From Baffinella frigidus (lineage: Eukaryota > Cryptophyceae > Cryptomonadales > Baffinellaceae): a stretch of 11,132 bases of DNA. Below are positions 4,156-10,270 of the stretch, piece by piece. Numbering within the stretch: the stretch's first letter is position 1; every line of letters begins with the position of its first letter. The translations under genes and the position numbers were made by a program. Location of the stretch: positions 483,258 to 494,389 of the forward strand of contig MU646575.1 in the NCBI GenBank assembly GCA_026770585.1. Reading direction: 5' to 3'. The notes under the pieces are model-generated. The model had not been told where the DNA came from and did no database searches. It was given only the letters and a program-made list of their open reading frames with translations.

Positions 4156-6450
4156 CTGAAGAGGGCGGGGGGGTTCAAGGAGTGTGTGTGTCCTCACGGT
4201 TCTGCCGCGATCCTCTGCACCGGAGGGATTGGTGCTTGGAAATCAGGGCCATTCTTCCACGGAAGGGCAGGGTGTCCGCCTATGTTTGGCGTACACGAAA
4301 ACGTAAAGGACCTAAATGGTCACTCGGGCGTGGTGGAGCCTGCGATTGATGCTATGGGTGTTGGGGGGAATGCAAGGGCCGAACGAGATCCGAAAGGAAG
4401 CATGGCCTTTCTGCAGGATAAGTTCCGGTGTCCGCCTATGGTGGGAATTAAAAGAACCTAAAGGGCCTAACGGACAGTAAAGGGTGAAGGGGTCCCCCCC
4501 GCGGGACTAGGCAGGACGGGACCTCGAGAAATCGTGTGCTGAAGTGTGCCGCGTACAACTCCATTGGCGAAGGTAGCCCCATCCTCTGAGTGTCCGCCTT
4601 GGCCGCCGCAAGGAAGCGCGGCACCAGCGGCTGCAGCTCGTCGAGCGCGTCTTCGAAGGAGATGGAGTTTGGCCCCGCCACCACGCCTTGAAGTGGAGTT
4701 TGACCCCTCGACCGCCACCGCGACTTGAGGAGCAAGTCGATCAAGCCGCGAAGAGCAGACAGCTCAGCCTCATCTTTGTCGGTCTCACAGAAATCAGCCG
4801 CTGCAAGCGCGTGTCGCAGCAGCTCCAGCCCCTCCTGGGTTCGCCCCTCTCGCCCAGCAAGTTGTCCGAGTCCGAGGCACGCACGAAACTTCACTGAGAA
4901 GAAGCCGTGCGCTTCGCCCACTTTCCGAGCTCGCTCGAAGTAGCTGGCGGCTTCTTGTTCCTTGCTGACGTACAAGAGTGCATCGGCGATCATCGACAGA
5001 GCTTCGCCTTGGTCCCGAAAACGCTTCATCGTGCCGAGGACTACGACGCGCCGCTTCTCCAGCCGGACGACATCGAGCGCATGGTCGCTGCGTTTATACT
5101 TGAACATTTCCTTCCTGTGTGCTTCCATGAAAACTAGGAGGATGCTGTTGCGGAAGGCATCGGGCTGGTGCGCCAAAAGCTCTTCCATGCGCCCCTCCCA
5201 CTTGAGCACCCCCCCCCAATCCCCGACTTCGTCTGCCGCAAGCACTTGGTCCCAGACGCCCTGCAGAGGCAGCGGCGGCGCGCACGTCTTCTTGTGCCCC
5301 CTCCACCCCTTCTTCTGGCACTGAGCCCCGCAGTACCAGATTTGCTTGCAGATCGAGCAGCGCTTGAGCTCCACCCCCTGTTCCCCGCAGTGGGCGCAGC
5401 TGGCAGCGCCCGCAGCCACCGCGGGGCTGGCTGAGAAGGTGAGCCCCGTGACTTGGTCGGGCGGTCCCGGAGAGGGCGCGTCCACAGGAGGGAGCGCTCC
5501 TGCCTCCGGGAGGCTGAGGTGCTCGACGAGTCCCGTCACTTGTTCGAGCGACTCGTCCGGGGTGATCTCGGAGGCGGCTCCGAAGGTTCCCGTGGGGCGG
5601 GCATCTTGAGGAGTGTAGGCGACGTCCACAGCCGTGGTAGGCTCCGGGACGACAACGTGGGCGTTCGGCACGTGGGCGTCCGGCTTCGGCGTGTGCATCA
5701 GCACGTAGGGCTCGCGGTTGCTGCTGGTGGCTGCTGGCGCCGGGTCGGAGTGAGGCGCCGCGTCGGGATCGGGGACGAGAACGTCGAGCGGGGCTTTCAG
5801 CTTGTACATGCAGTAGGTGCCGAGGAGCTTGGGCGCGCTCTTGCTCTTACGCGCCTTGGGGAACATCCGCACTTGGTCGAGCCCAGGCTCGGAAGTCTCC
5901 TCCTTTTCGCCGACCTGGGGTCGGAAGGGAACTCAGGCACGGACCGAGGCTTGTTCGACTAGAAAGAGCTGCTGGAGGGCAGACGGGCGGTCAGGAAGGG
6001 CATCATGGCCGGGGTGCAAGGGAACTCACGCAGTTGAGCCGATAAGCGCCCTTCGCGTTGGAACCCCGTCCCTCTGTCGGCGGGATGAGGATGCACGCGG
6101 TGCCAAGTCTCTCGGGGTCGAACTCCCCGCCCTCGTACCCCAAGAGGGGGCTGATCGCAGTGTCGAAAGGCGAGAGCCGGATGGGGAGCTGGAGGTCGGC
6201 GGGGCGGAGACGCCCAGTTTCGTGCATGTGGTCGAGAGCTTGCTTGATCCACCGCATCAGTCCCGCACGATCGCGGTTCCAGAGGTCGAGGAGGTGCTGC
6301 GGGGTGGCGTACAGAAGGTTGTCCCTGCCGCGCCCCGCATCACATGTCAGGTGCCGTGTAGTGCGGGGACTTTGTGGGGGGTGGGCGGGTGGGGGCTTCA
6401 CCCGCGAGCCCCAGCTTCCTCGCCGCCAACGCCAGCTTGCTTGTCATCGT
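3895..6450 (-). CDS. MYND-type zinc-finger protein, split gene
   Basis: The only confident gene. Proposed coding segments in transcription order: a 5' part ending at 6402, then 6324-6030, 5914-4523 and 4155-3895 (TAG stop). The introns 6401-6325, 6029-5915 and 4522-4156 all start GT and end AG, and the reading phase is kept across each. The product has an N-terminal region I do not recognise, a Pro-rich linker, a complete MYND zinc finger (Cys/His pattern C2C, C2C, C3C, H3C) and a helical C-terminal half resembling TPR-type repeats. MYND fingers usually bind short proline-rich peptides; TPR-like helices also bind proteins, so an adaptor role is inferred. Large families of such proteins are, to my knowledge, common in microalgae. 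The 5' end is unresolved: no convincing start codon is chosen. Confidence 0.75.
4271..4313 (+). repeat. Dispersed repeat J, partial copy 2
   Basis: GGTGTCCGCCTATGTTTGG, then ACGTAAAGGACCT, matching the second half of repeat J with several substitutions. It lies in the MYND gene intron, antisense to the gene. Confidence 0.6.
4387..4468 (+). repeat. Dispersed repeat J, copy 3
   Basis: It is collinear with the 82 bp at 1769-1850: GATCCGAAAGGAAGCATGGC, TTCCGGTGTCCGCCTATG, AAGAACCTAAAGGGCCT. It lies in the MYND gene intron. The plus strand reads S-M-A-F-L-Q as in copy 1. Confidence 0.75.
4523..5914 (-). CDS. MYND gene, main exon with zinc finger (464 codons)
   Basis: It starts after the acceptor TTCCGACCCCAG (AG at 5916-5915), reading V-G-E-K-E-E-T, and ends at the donor after L-E (4523). 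The order is a basic stretch (K-A-R-K-S-K-S), a Pro/Ala-rich linker of about 110 residues, then the MYND finger encoded at about 5398-5282, with all eight ligands present (C-A-H-C, C-S-I-C, C-G-A-Q-C, H-K-K-T-C). About 240 residues of helices follow, including F-R-D-Q-G-E-A-L and E-A-H-G-F-F-S-V, typical of TPR-like repeats in algal MYND proteins. An upstream in-frame TGA at 5935-5933 shows that this exon needs an acceptor, or starts internally at ATG 5866. Confidence 0.85.
5915..6029 (-). other. MYND gene intron (115 bp)
   Basis: The donor is AACTGC|GTGAGT, a perfect consensus. The acceptor is TTCCCTTCCGACCCCAG, with a good pyrimidine tract. Both sides are phase 0, so the flanking exons join in frame. 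Confidence 0.65.
6030..6324 (-). CDS. MYND gene, upstream exon of unknown domain
   Basis: It encodes about 98 residues beginning D-N-L-L-Y-A-T-P-Q-H-L-L-D-L-W and including R-W-I-K-Q-A-L-D-H-M-H-E-T, L-Q-L-P-I-R-L-S-P-F-D and T-A-C-I-L-I-P-P, ending A-Y-R-L-N-C before a GTGAGT donor. The composition is that of a folded domain, helical first and then strand-rich. I do not recognise the family. Its acceptor (GGGCGCGGCAG at 6326-6325) lacks a good pyrimidine tract but gives the right phase (2) with the donor at 6401. It could instead belong to a separate upstream gene. Confidence 0.6.
6402..6450 (-). CDS. Probable 5' exon segment of MYND gene
   Basis: It reads D-D-D-K-Q-A-G-V-G-G-E-E-A-G-A-R before a GTGAAG donor at 6401 and joins the next exon in phase 2. 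Two models extend it upstream. In one the exon starts at 6520 after the strong acceptor CCCTCCTTCTGGCATCAG and adds P-V-V-L-P-R-F-P-S-D-L-K-S-L-H-P. In the other the acceptor is GGATGTAG at 6452-6451, joining in phase to a donor at 6583 (GGAG|GTAGGC) after L-H-K-L-Q-E-V-E-N-D-P-E-F-G. I cannot decide between them. Confidence 0.35.
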
Positions 6451-6583
6451 CTACATCCAGCTCCTGATGGATCGGGTGCAGGGACTTCAGATCGGACGGG
6501 AACCGGGGAAGAACAACGGGCTGATGCCAGAAGGAGGGCAATCACCTCCATCTCGTCCATAGCAGCCCCAGCCGAAGGCCTAC

Positions 6584-6627
6584 CTCCGAACTCCGGATCG
6601 TTTTCGACCTCCTGGAGCTTATGGAGC
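6584..6627 (-). other. Candidate further 5' exon (LHKLQEVENDPEFG)
   Basis: On the minus strand the T-rich tract TTCTCTGTCCATTTTTTGG ending ATAAG is a plausible acceptor. The frame then reads L-H-K-L-Q-E-V-E-N-D-P-E-F-G up to a GTAGGC donor. Its phase fits only one of the two models for the next exon. A start codon remains unidentified. Confidence 0.25.
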
Positions 6628-6780
6628 TTATCCAAAAAATGGACAGAGAAAATCTGTTTTGTGTTGAAGCACAACTTGAAAAACTGTCAACTTTTGAGGG
6701 CATTACACCTAAAGGTCGACACGCCACCTTGTATTTCCTTCCGTGGAGATAAACTAACCCGGGCAGGCTTCGCAGACCAA
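6628..6780. other. AT-richer spacer or intron upstream of MYND gene
   Basis: This stretch is clearly more AT-rich than its surroundings (for example TTTGTGTTGAAGCACAACTT). On the minus strand it precedes the first candidate exon, so it may hold an intron, a 5' leader or a promoter. No TATA-like box or start codon can be assigned with confidence. Confidence 0.3.
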
Positions 6781-6783
6781 CTA

Positions 6784-6905
6784 CAGGGGTACCCCGCTCA
6801 TAAGAAACAGCCTCCCCCTAGGACCCTACAGTAGGCCTATGCCTAGCTAGGGCCCTATGGTGGTCCTAGGGGAGGGGGCGGTTTCTTATGAGCGAGGTAC
6901 CCCTG
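6784..6905 (+). mobile_element. Family A fold-back miniature element (A8)
   Basis: 122 bp with TA on both sides (6782-6783, 6906-6907). Left end CAGGGGTACCCCGCTCATAA; right end TTATGAGCGAGGTACCCCTG. The interior CCTATGCCTAGCTAGGGCC carries a four-base expansion. It lies at the upstream (5') side of the MYND gene. Confidence 0.85.
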
Positions 6906-6933
6906 TAACCCGGGGAGGGGTGCTGGCAGGGCC

Positions 6934-6957
6934 CTGTGCGAATAAGGATTCGCACAG
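6934..6957. other. Perfect 10-bp stem, 4-base loop hairpin
   Basis: CTGTGCGAAT and ATTCGCACAG flank AAGG. All ten pairs match. It lies between two family A elements, in DNA otherwise without recognisable features. Confidence 0.65.
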
Positions 6958-7003
6958 CGCTCAGGGGTTTCCTATGCTCCAAGGACTTGCCCCTGTGCTG
7001 CTA

Positions 7004-7119
7004 TAGGAGTACCTCGCTCATACGAAACTGCCCCCCCCTAGGACCATCGGAGGCCCTAGGCATAGGCCTACTGTAGGGTCCTAGGGGGGGGGCGGTTTCT
7101 GATGAGCGAGGTACCCCTA
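7004..7119 (-). mobile_element. Family A fold-back miniature element (A9)
   Basis: 116 bp with TA flanks (7002-7003, 7120-7121). Both extreme bases are changed in a complementary way (TAGGAG... and ...CCCCTA). The interior is in reverse order (GGCATAGGCCTACTGTAGGG). Confidence 0.8.
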
Positions 7120-7149
7120 TAACCTGAGCGAAATCACTGTAGGGTCCTA

Positions 7150-7163
7150 AGCTCCTAGGAGCT
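7150..7163. other. 14-bp perfect palindrome
   Basis: AGCTCCTAGGAGCT, self-complementary with no loop. It sits between family A elements and shares the CCTAGG theme. Confidence 0.5.
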
Positions 7164-7210
7164 CAATGCTCCCTAGGACTAGAGGGGCATTTGGGAGAGG
7201 CGTGTCGGTA

Positions 7211-7329
7211 CAGGGGTACCTCGCTCATAAGAAACCAATCCCCCCTAGGACCCTACAGTAGGACCATGCCTAGAGGGCCCTACGGTGGTCCTATGGGGGG
7301 GGTAGTTTCTTATGAGCGAGGTACCCCTG
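7211..7329 (+). mobile_element. Family A fold-back miniature element (A10)
   Basis: 119 bp with TA flanks (7209-7210, 7330-7331). Complete ends. The interior CCCTACAGTAGGACCATGCC differs from other forward copies in having GGACC instead of GGCCT, a subtype shared with A11 at 8245. Confidence 0.85.
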
Positions 7330-7463
7330 TAGGAGCACGATCCCCTCGCGGCATCGGCGAGTGTGAGCCTTGGTCGGACAGGTGATGAGCCTCAATGGTT
7401 GACTAATGAAGGTAAGTTCTCGCGGGGTCTCAGCGAGGATCAGAGCAATCAGCAAGCCGCCTC

Positions 7464-7535
7464 AGACAAAAGTCGAGTTAAGAGGCTGTATGCACCACCA
7501 CCTACTTTTGGATCACTCATCTCTACATGCAGCGG
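7464..7535 (+). repeat. Dispersed repeat E, copy 1
   Basis: CAGACAAAAGTCGAGTTAAG, AGGCTGTATG, then ACCACCACCTACTTTTGG through CTACATGCAGCGG. Nearly identical to 7708-7780. The core GTCGAGTCAAGAGGCTGTA also appears at 8081-8157 and 8469-8529. It is preceded by GAGCAATCAGCAAG, related to the AATCAAGAAG start of the later copies. Confidence 0.75.
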
Positions 7536-7636
7536 CCTTCTCCGGAGAAGGCTTGGACGAGGGGGAGAGCAGGCGCCAGCAGAGATGCGCGCTCCTCCTC
7601 TACGTCAGCAGCGTCCTCGAGTCGCGCGCCGCCTTT
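7536..7636. other. Spacer with 16-bp palindrome
   Basis: It opens with the perfect palindrome CCTTCTCCGGAGAAGG (7536-7551). The rest is GC-rich, without a recognisable gene, and leads into inverted repeat J. Confidence 0.45.
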
Positions 7637-7707
7637 AGGTCCTTCAGGTTCTTCGAGCTCCCAACATAGGCGGACACCGGAACTTGTTCTGTAGAAAGGC
7701 CATGCTT
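7637..7707 (-). repeat. Dispersed repeat J, copy 4 (inverted)
   Basis: Reverse complement of repeat J: AGGTCCTTCAGGTTCTTCG, CAACATAGGCGGACACCGG, ending at CCATGCTT. The GATCCGAAAGG end is absent and the sequence passes directly into repeat E copy 2. Confidence 0.75.
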
Positions 7708-7780
7708 CAGACAACAGTCGAGTCAAGAGGCTGTATGAACCACCACCTACTTTTGGATCACTCATCTCTACATGCAGCGG
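7708..7780 (+). repeat. Dispersed repeat E, copy 2
   Basis: CAGACAACAGTCGAGTCAAG through CTACATGCAGCGG, matching 7464-7535 with very few changes. The two copies are about 244 bp apart, and the second abuts inverted J. Confidence 0.75.
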
Positions 7781-7812
7781 CTATGTCTGATGTAGTGAAC
7801 TCACTGTGAGAC

Positions 7813-7919
7813 GTATCGCTTGAGTGGCCAGTAGGCTCACACGCCCTACCGTAGGGCCCTAGGACCTGCCTAGGACCTCTTGGCGGTCAAATTTGACCGT
7901 CTGGCCACTTGAGGGATAG
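7813..7919 (-). mobile_element. Family B fold-back element, copy 2
   Basis: The inverse-orientation copy of 2232-2341. The ends GTATCGCTTGAGTGGCCAG and CTGGCCACTTGAGGGATAG pair with each other. Interior landmarks: ACGCCCTACCGTAGGGCCC, CTAGGACCTCTTGG, GGTCAAATTTGACC. The arms carry matched changes relative to copy 1 (GGCGAG to GGCCAG, and CTCGCC to CTGGCC), so the pairing is kept. Confidence 0.75.
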
Positions 7920-8080
7920 CCGCTCTAGGCTGAGAGTAATCAAGAAGAGAAATTGATAATTTATTGCCAAACAACCAGCGTCAGCGCCGCACATGCTACG
8001 CATTGTGCCACTTACTGTACCCCGTGTCGGCCGCTCATACGAGCATTTTCCGGATGGATTCTAACTCCACCTCCTACAGT
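7920..8080. other. Spacer with AATCAAGAAG motifs
   Basis: An AT-richer patch (AAATTGATAATTTATTGCC) and a partial GTAATCAAGAAG motif that resembles the start of repeat E. No gene recognised. Confidence 0.35.
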
Positions 8081-8157
8081 AATCAAGAAGAAGAAGCATG
8101 CCGCCTCACAAACATGTCGAGTCAAGAGGCTGTACTCCACCGTACCAGCACCTCTCC
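8081..8157 (+). repeat. Dispersed repeat E, copy 3
   Basis: AATCAAGAAGAAGAAGC, ATGCCGCCTCACAAAC, then the GTCGAGTCAAGAGGCTGTA core and CTCCACCG...CACCTCTCC. The CCGCCTCA segment links it to copy 1, and the CTCCACCG end links it to copy 4. Confidence 0.7.
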
Positions 8158-8244
8158 TCGTGAGGTGATTCCTAGTTCCTTGAGTACATACGGGACACTC
8201 GAAATTCAGGACACGCGCCGCCTTAGGCTCCTACATTAGGGCTA

Positions 8245-8361
8245 CAGGGGTACCTCGCTCATAAGAAACCGGCCCCTCCTAGGACCCTACAGTAGGACCA
8301 TGCCTAGGGCCCTACGATGGTCCTAGGGGGGGGTCAGTTTCTTATGAGCGAGGTACCCCTG
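8245..8361 (+). mobile_element. Family A fold-back miniature element (A11)
   Basis: 117 bp with TA flanks (8243-8244, 8362-8363). Complete ends. Same GTAGGACCATGCCTAG subtype as the element at 7211. Confidence 0.85.
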
Positions 8362-8468
8362 TAGTCGTAGGGAGCATAGGACCACCCAGTGTCAGCCTGT
8401 GGCGGGAGCTCTTAAATTCTCAAGGACTTTGACTACTATGCATGCCGCGGGAGCTCTAAGCTTCGAGC

Positions 8469-8529
8469 AATCAAGAAGAAGAAGCGTGTCGAGTCAAGAG
8501 GCTGTACTCCACCGCAACAGCACCTCTCC
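8469..8529 (+). repeat. Dispersed repeat E, copy 4
   Basis: AATCAAGAAGAAGAAGC followed directly by GTGTCGAGTCAAGAGGCTG and CTCCACCGCAACAGCACC. It matches copy 3 except for a clean 16-base deletion. Confidence 0.7.
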
Positions 8530-8811
8530 CCATTTGACTCAGCCCAGGCCCCCCCCGCCCGCCCCAGCCCCACCCCCCCACCCGTTTCGAAGCACCATCG
8601 CGGTGCGGCGATCAAGGGTGCCGACGACAGGGTTGTATCCTTTTCTGACTTCTGACGGGCCGATCCCCGGATAGTCCTCACACGACGCGAGCCACGCCGG
8701 GGCTCAGCCGCCCAGCTCTGGCTCGTGCCGCGAGTGGTCGCTTATGTTGGTAAACAACAAAACCGGCAGGTCCGCACGGCCCTAACGGTTCTCTCTGTGT
8801 GTGCTGTGAGC
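8530..8811. other. C-rich tract and unassigned spacer
   Basis: The first part is C-rich (CCCCCCCGCCCGCCCC near 8550). The rest to 8811 contains ordinary GC-rich sequence with no gene, RNA or repeat that I can name. Confidence 0.4.
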
Positions 8812-8844
8812 GATTAGAGCGAGGCCATAGGCGCCGCGCCCATG
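8812..8844 (+). repeat. Direct repeat F, copy 1
   Basis: GATTAGAGCGAGGCCATAGG, then CGCCGCGCCCATGG. Matches 9064-9097 with a few differences. The two copies bracket the 9-bp minisatellite. Confidence 0.65.
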
Positions 8845-8850
8845 GCCTCC

Positions 8851-8875
8851 GGAAGCACTGTGCTTCAGTGCTTCC
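8851..8875. other. Perfect 10-bp stem, 5-base loop hairpin
   Basis: GGAAGCACTG and CAGTGCTTCC flank TGCTT. All ten pairs match. It is the third hairpin of this exact geometry in the window. Confidence 0.65.
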
Positions 8876-8923
8876 CGACCCGTGAGGAGGAGGAGGTGGG
8901 TCCTCAACCCCAACCCTAATCCC
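8874..8923 (-). repeat. Inverted dispersed repeat L, copy 1
   Basis: CCCGACCCGTGAGGAGGAGG, AGGTGGGTCCTCAACCCC, AACCCTAATCCC. Its reverse complement occurs at 10539-10588 with about one change over 50 bases. Confidence 0.8.
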
Positions 8924-8977
8924 CCGGCAGTGTTGGATGCCCGGTCTCAGCGAGAGACCGCGCAAGTAGACTATGCT

Positions 8978-9060
8978 CTCAGAGATCTCAGCGATCTCAG
9001 AGATCTCAGCGATCGCAGAGACCTCAGAGATCTCAGAGACCTCAGAGATCTCAGAGAGAG
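8978..9060 (+). repeat. 9-bp minisatellite (CTCAGAGAT)
   Basis: About nine tandem nine-base units alternating CTCAGAGAT, CTCAGCGAT and CTCAGAGAC, ending in an AGAGAGAG run. In one frame it would read L-R-D-L-S-D repeats, but no gene context supports translation. Confidence 0.8.
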
Positions 9061-9063
9061 AGA

Positions 9064-9097
9064 GGATTAGAACGACGCCATGGGCGACGCGCCCATG
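9064..9097 (+). repeat. Direct repeat F, copy 2
   Basis: GATTAGAACGACGCCATGGG, then CGACGCGCCCATG, matching copy 1 at 8812. It runs straight into repeat D copy 1. Confidence 0.65.
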
Positions 9098-9165
9098 CGC
9101 CCCATGCCCGCGGAGAGCTTGGGCGCCGGGAGGAACGCGAAGGTGTTGACGACCTGGTGTGGGGT
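9098..9165 (+). repeat. Repeat D, copy 1 (uninterrupted)
   Basis: GCCCCATGCCCGCGGAGAGC, TTGGGCGCCGGG, then GAACGCGAAGGTGTTGACGA and CCTG, ending in TTTGGG-type sequence. Copy 2 at 9264-9405 is the same order but split by a truncated family A element. Confidence 0.7.
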
Positions 9166-9263
9166 TTGGGCTTTAGGGTTCAGGTTCAATCGATTTTGTA
9201 TCGTGTACCGGGTTTCTTATGTAGATGTGTTGTATGGCAAGTTAGTGCTAGCATGCGTAGAAG

Positions 9264-9405
9264 CGCCCCATGCCTGCGGAGAGAGCTTGGGCGCGGGGCA
9301 TGCCCTAACTATAGGGGGTACCTCGCTCATAAGAAACAGCCTGCCCCTAGGACCCTACAGTAGGCCTTCGCGAACGCGTAGGTGTTGACGACCTGCGTTG
9401 GGGTT
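9264..9405 (+). repeat. Repeat D, copy 2 (split by an element)
   Basis: The left part GCGCCCCATGCCTGCGGAG to GGGCGCGGGG, then a family A fragment, then GAACGCGTAGGTGTTGACGA and CCTGCG. Copy 1 supplies the uninterrupted version for comparison. Confidence 0.7.
9314..9366 (+). mobile_element. Family A element, left half only (A12)
   Basis: AGGGGGTACCTCGCTCATAA, AGAAACAGCC, then CTAGGACCCTACAGTAGGCC, where it stops abruptly at the centre of the element and repeat D resumes. A TA lies on the left flank (9312-9313). The missing right half shows truncation after or during insertion. Confidence 0.7.
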
Positions 9406-9413
9406 TGAGGTTT

Positions 9414-9490
9414 GGTGTGTGGTGTGTGGTGTGTGGTGTGTGGTGTGTGGTGTGTGGTGTGTGGTGTGTGGTGTGTGGTGTGTGGTGTGT
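9414..9490 (+). repeat. TGTGTGG seven-base tandem array
   Basis: About eleven perfect TGTGTGG units. The period is seven, the same as the adjoining TTTGGGG tract, from which each unit differs by two bases. Confidence 0.85.
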
Positions 9491-9578
9491 GGGGTTGGGG
9501 GTTGGGGGTTTGGGGTTTGGGGTTTGGAGTTTGGGGTTTGGGGTTGAGGGTTCAGGATTTAGGGTTCAGGGTTTGGGG
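9491..9578 (+). repeat. Telomere-like G-rich septamers (TTTGGGG, TTCAGGG)
   Basis: GTTGGGG and TTTGGGG units followed by TTGAGGG, TTTAGGG and TTCAGGG units, G-rich on the plus strand. Runs of three to five Gs give G-quadruplex potential. Confidence 0.8.
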
Positions 9579-9634
9579 CTGACTGCCTCCGCGGACTGGA
9601 GGATCGGGGATTCGAGGATGAGGGTCAGCGCCGC
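9575..9634 (+). repeat. Repeat G, copy 1 (partial)
   Basis: GGGGCTGACTGCCTCCGCGG, ACTGGAGGATCGGGG, TTCGAGGATGAGGGT. It lacks the CTGCAGCGCGCC end present in later copies. Confidence 0.7.
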
Positions 9635-9660
9635 ATTTGTAGCATTGCTGTATTTATAGC

Positions 9661-9737
9661 TGTACATAGCAAATGTACTATCGTATGTATTTTAGACGTT
9701 ATACATAGTATATGTACTATAATATGTATTTTAGACG
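9661..9737 (+). repeat. AT-rich 39-bp tandem repeat
   Basis: Two units, 9661-9698 and 9700-9737, each with TACATAG, ATGTACTAT and TATGTATTTTAGACG. They contain short palindromes such as TACATAGTATATGTA. Strongly AT-rich in a GC-rich neighbourhood, between repeat G copies 1 and 2. Confidence 0.75.
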
Positions 9738-9780
9738 CCTGCTCTGTTAGCATGTACGCCAGAACGAGAGAACTGGGGTG

Positions 9781-9877
9781 GGGGCTGACCGCCTCCGCAG
9801 ACTGGAGGATGGGCGACTCGAGGATGAGGGTGAGAGCCGCCGCGATCGGGCCCCACTGCAGCGCGCCGCTGCGCGAG
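9781..9877 (+). repeat. Repeat G, copy 2
   Basis: GGGGCTGACCGCCTCCGCAG, ACTGGAGGAT, CTCGAGGATGAGGGTGAGAG, GCGATCGGGCCCC, CTGCAGCGCGCCGCTGCG. The last part holds the short hairpin GCAGCG-CGC-CGCTGC. Confidence 0.75.
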
Positions 9878-10027
9878 GTGGGTGCAGGGTTAATTTCGGA
9901 ACACGACATAATCTGTCCCACTTCTTGAGGCTTCCAACGCGGAAGATAAGGGTGGATATGCTTTTTTAGGCATAACACGAACGCTTAAAATAGCATGAAT
10001 CAGGTTAGATTCTGGTATGCTCCGAGA

Positions 10028-10106
10028 TGACTGGAGGATCGGGGCCTCGAGGATGAGGGTGAGAGCTGCCGCGATCGGGCCCTACTGCAGCGCGCCGCTG
10101 CGCAAG
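10028..10106 (+). repeat. Repeat G, copy 3
   Basis: GACTGGAGGATCGGGGC, CTCGAGGATGAGGGTGAGAG, GCGATCGGGCCC, CTGCAGCGCGCCGCTGCG. Close to copy 2 but lacking the CTGACCGCCTCCG start. Confidence 0.75.
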
Positions 10107-10160
10107 GGTCATGGTTTAGAGATCAGCGATTTGGGGGGGAGGGGGGGGGTGTGGAGGGAG

Positions 10161-10270
10161 GGGGGCAACGGTTATTGATTTGATTGTTTGGCAGGGCCGT
10201 GGATATGGGAGGGACGGGCATGTGGGAGAGGCGGAATCGGCCCCCACAGCAGCGCGCCGCTGCGCGAAGG
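10161..10270 (+). repeat. Composite repeat H plus G end, copy 1
   Basis: GGGGGCAACGGTTATTG, GGCAGGGCCGTGGATA, GGGAGGGACGGGCATGTG, then the G-repeat end CAGCAGCGCGCCGCTGCG. It repeats at 10409-10488. Confidence 0.65.

Larger units (their letters stand above)
4156..4522 (-). other. MYND gene 3' intron (367 bp) carrying J repeats
   Basis: The donor on the minus strand is CTCGAG|GTCCCG, a poor match to the usual GTRAGT. The acceptor is CCCTCTTCAG after a pyrimidine tract. Without splicing, the large exon's frame would run on to a stop at 4448 through repeat J sequence. The intron contains J copies at 4271-4313 and 4387-4468, which suggests growth by repeat insertion. Confidence 0.6.

Noticed and set aside
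5453-6834. Long plus-strand frames opposite the MYND gene
   Set aside because: They are shadows of the GC-rich minus-strand exons; the MYND ligands and splice signals fix the real strand.
6934-6957. Rho-independent terminator
   Set aside because: There is no T-run after the stem, and the DNA is eukaryotic, where such terminators do not apply.
7523-7765. 80-codon minus-strand frame over repeats E and J
   Set aside because: It is made of parts of two dispersed repeats found elsewhere in non-coding settings.
8978-9060. Possible CRISPR-like or coding LRDLSD repeat
   Set aside because: Units are nine bases with no spacers, so it is a minisatellite; there is no gene context for the peptide.
9405-9659. 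84-codon frame rich in V, C, G and W
   Set aside because: It is a translation of TGTGTGG and telomere-like repeats.
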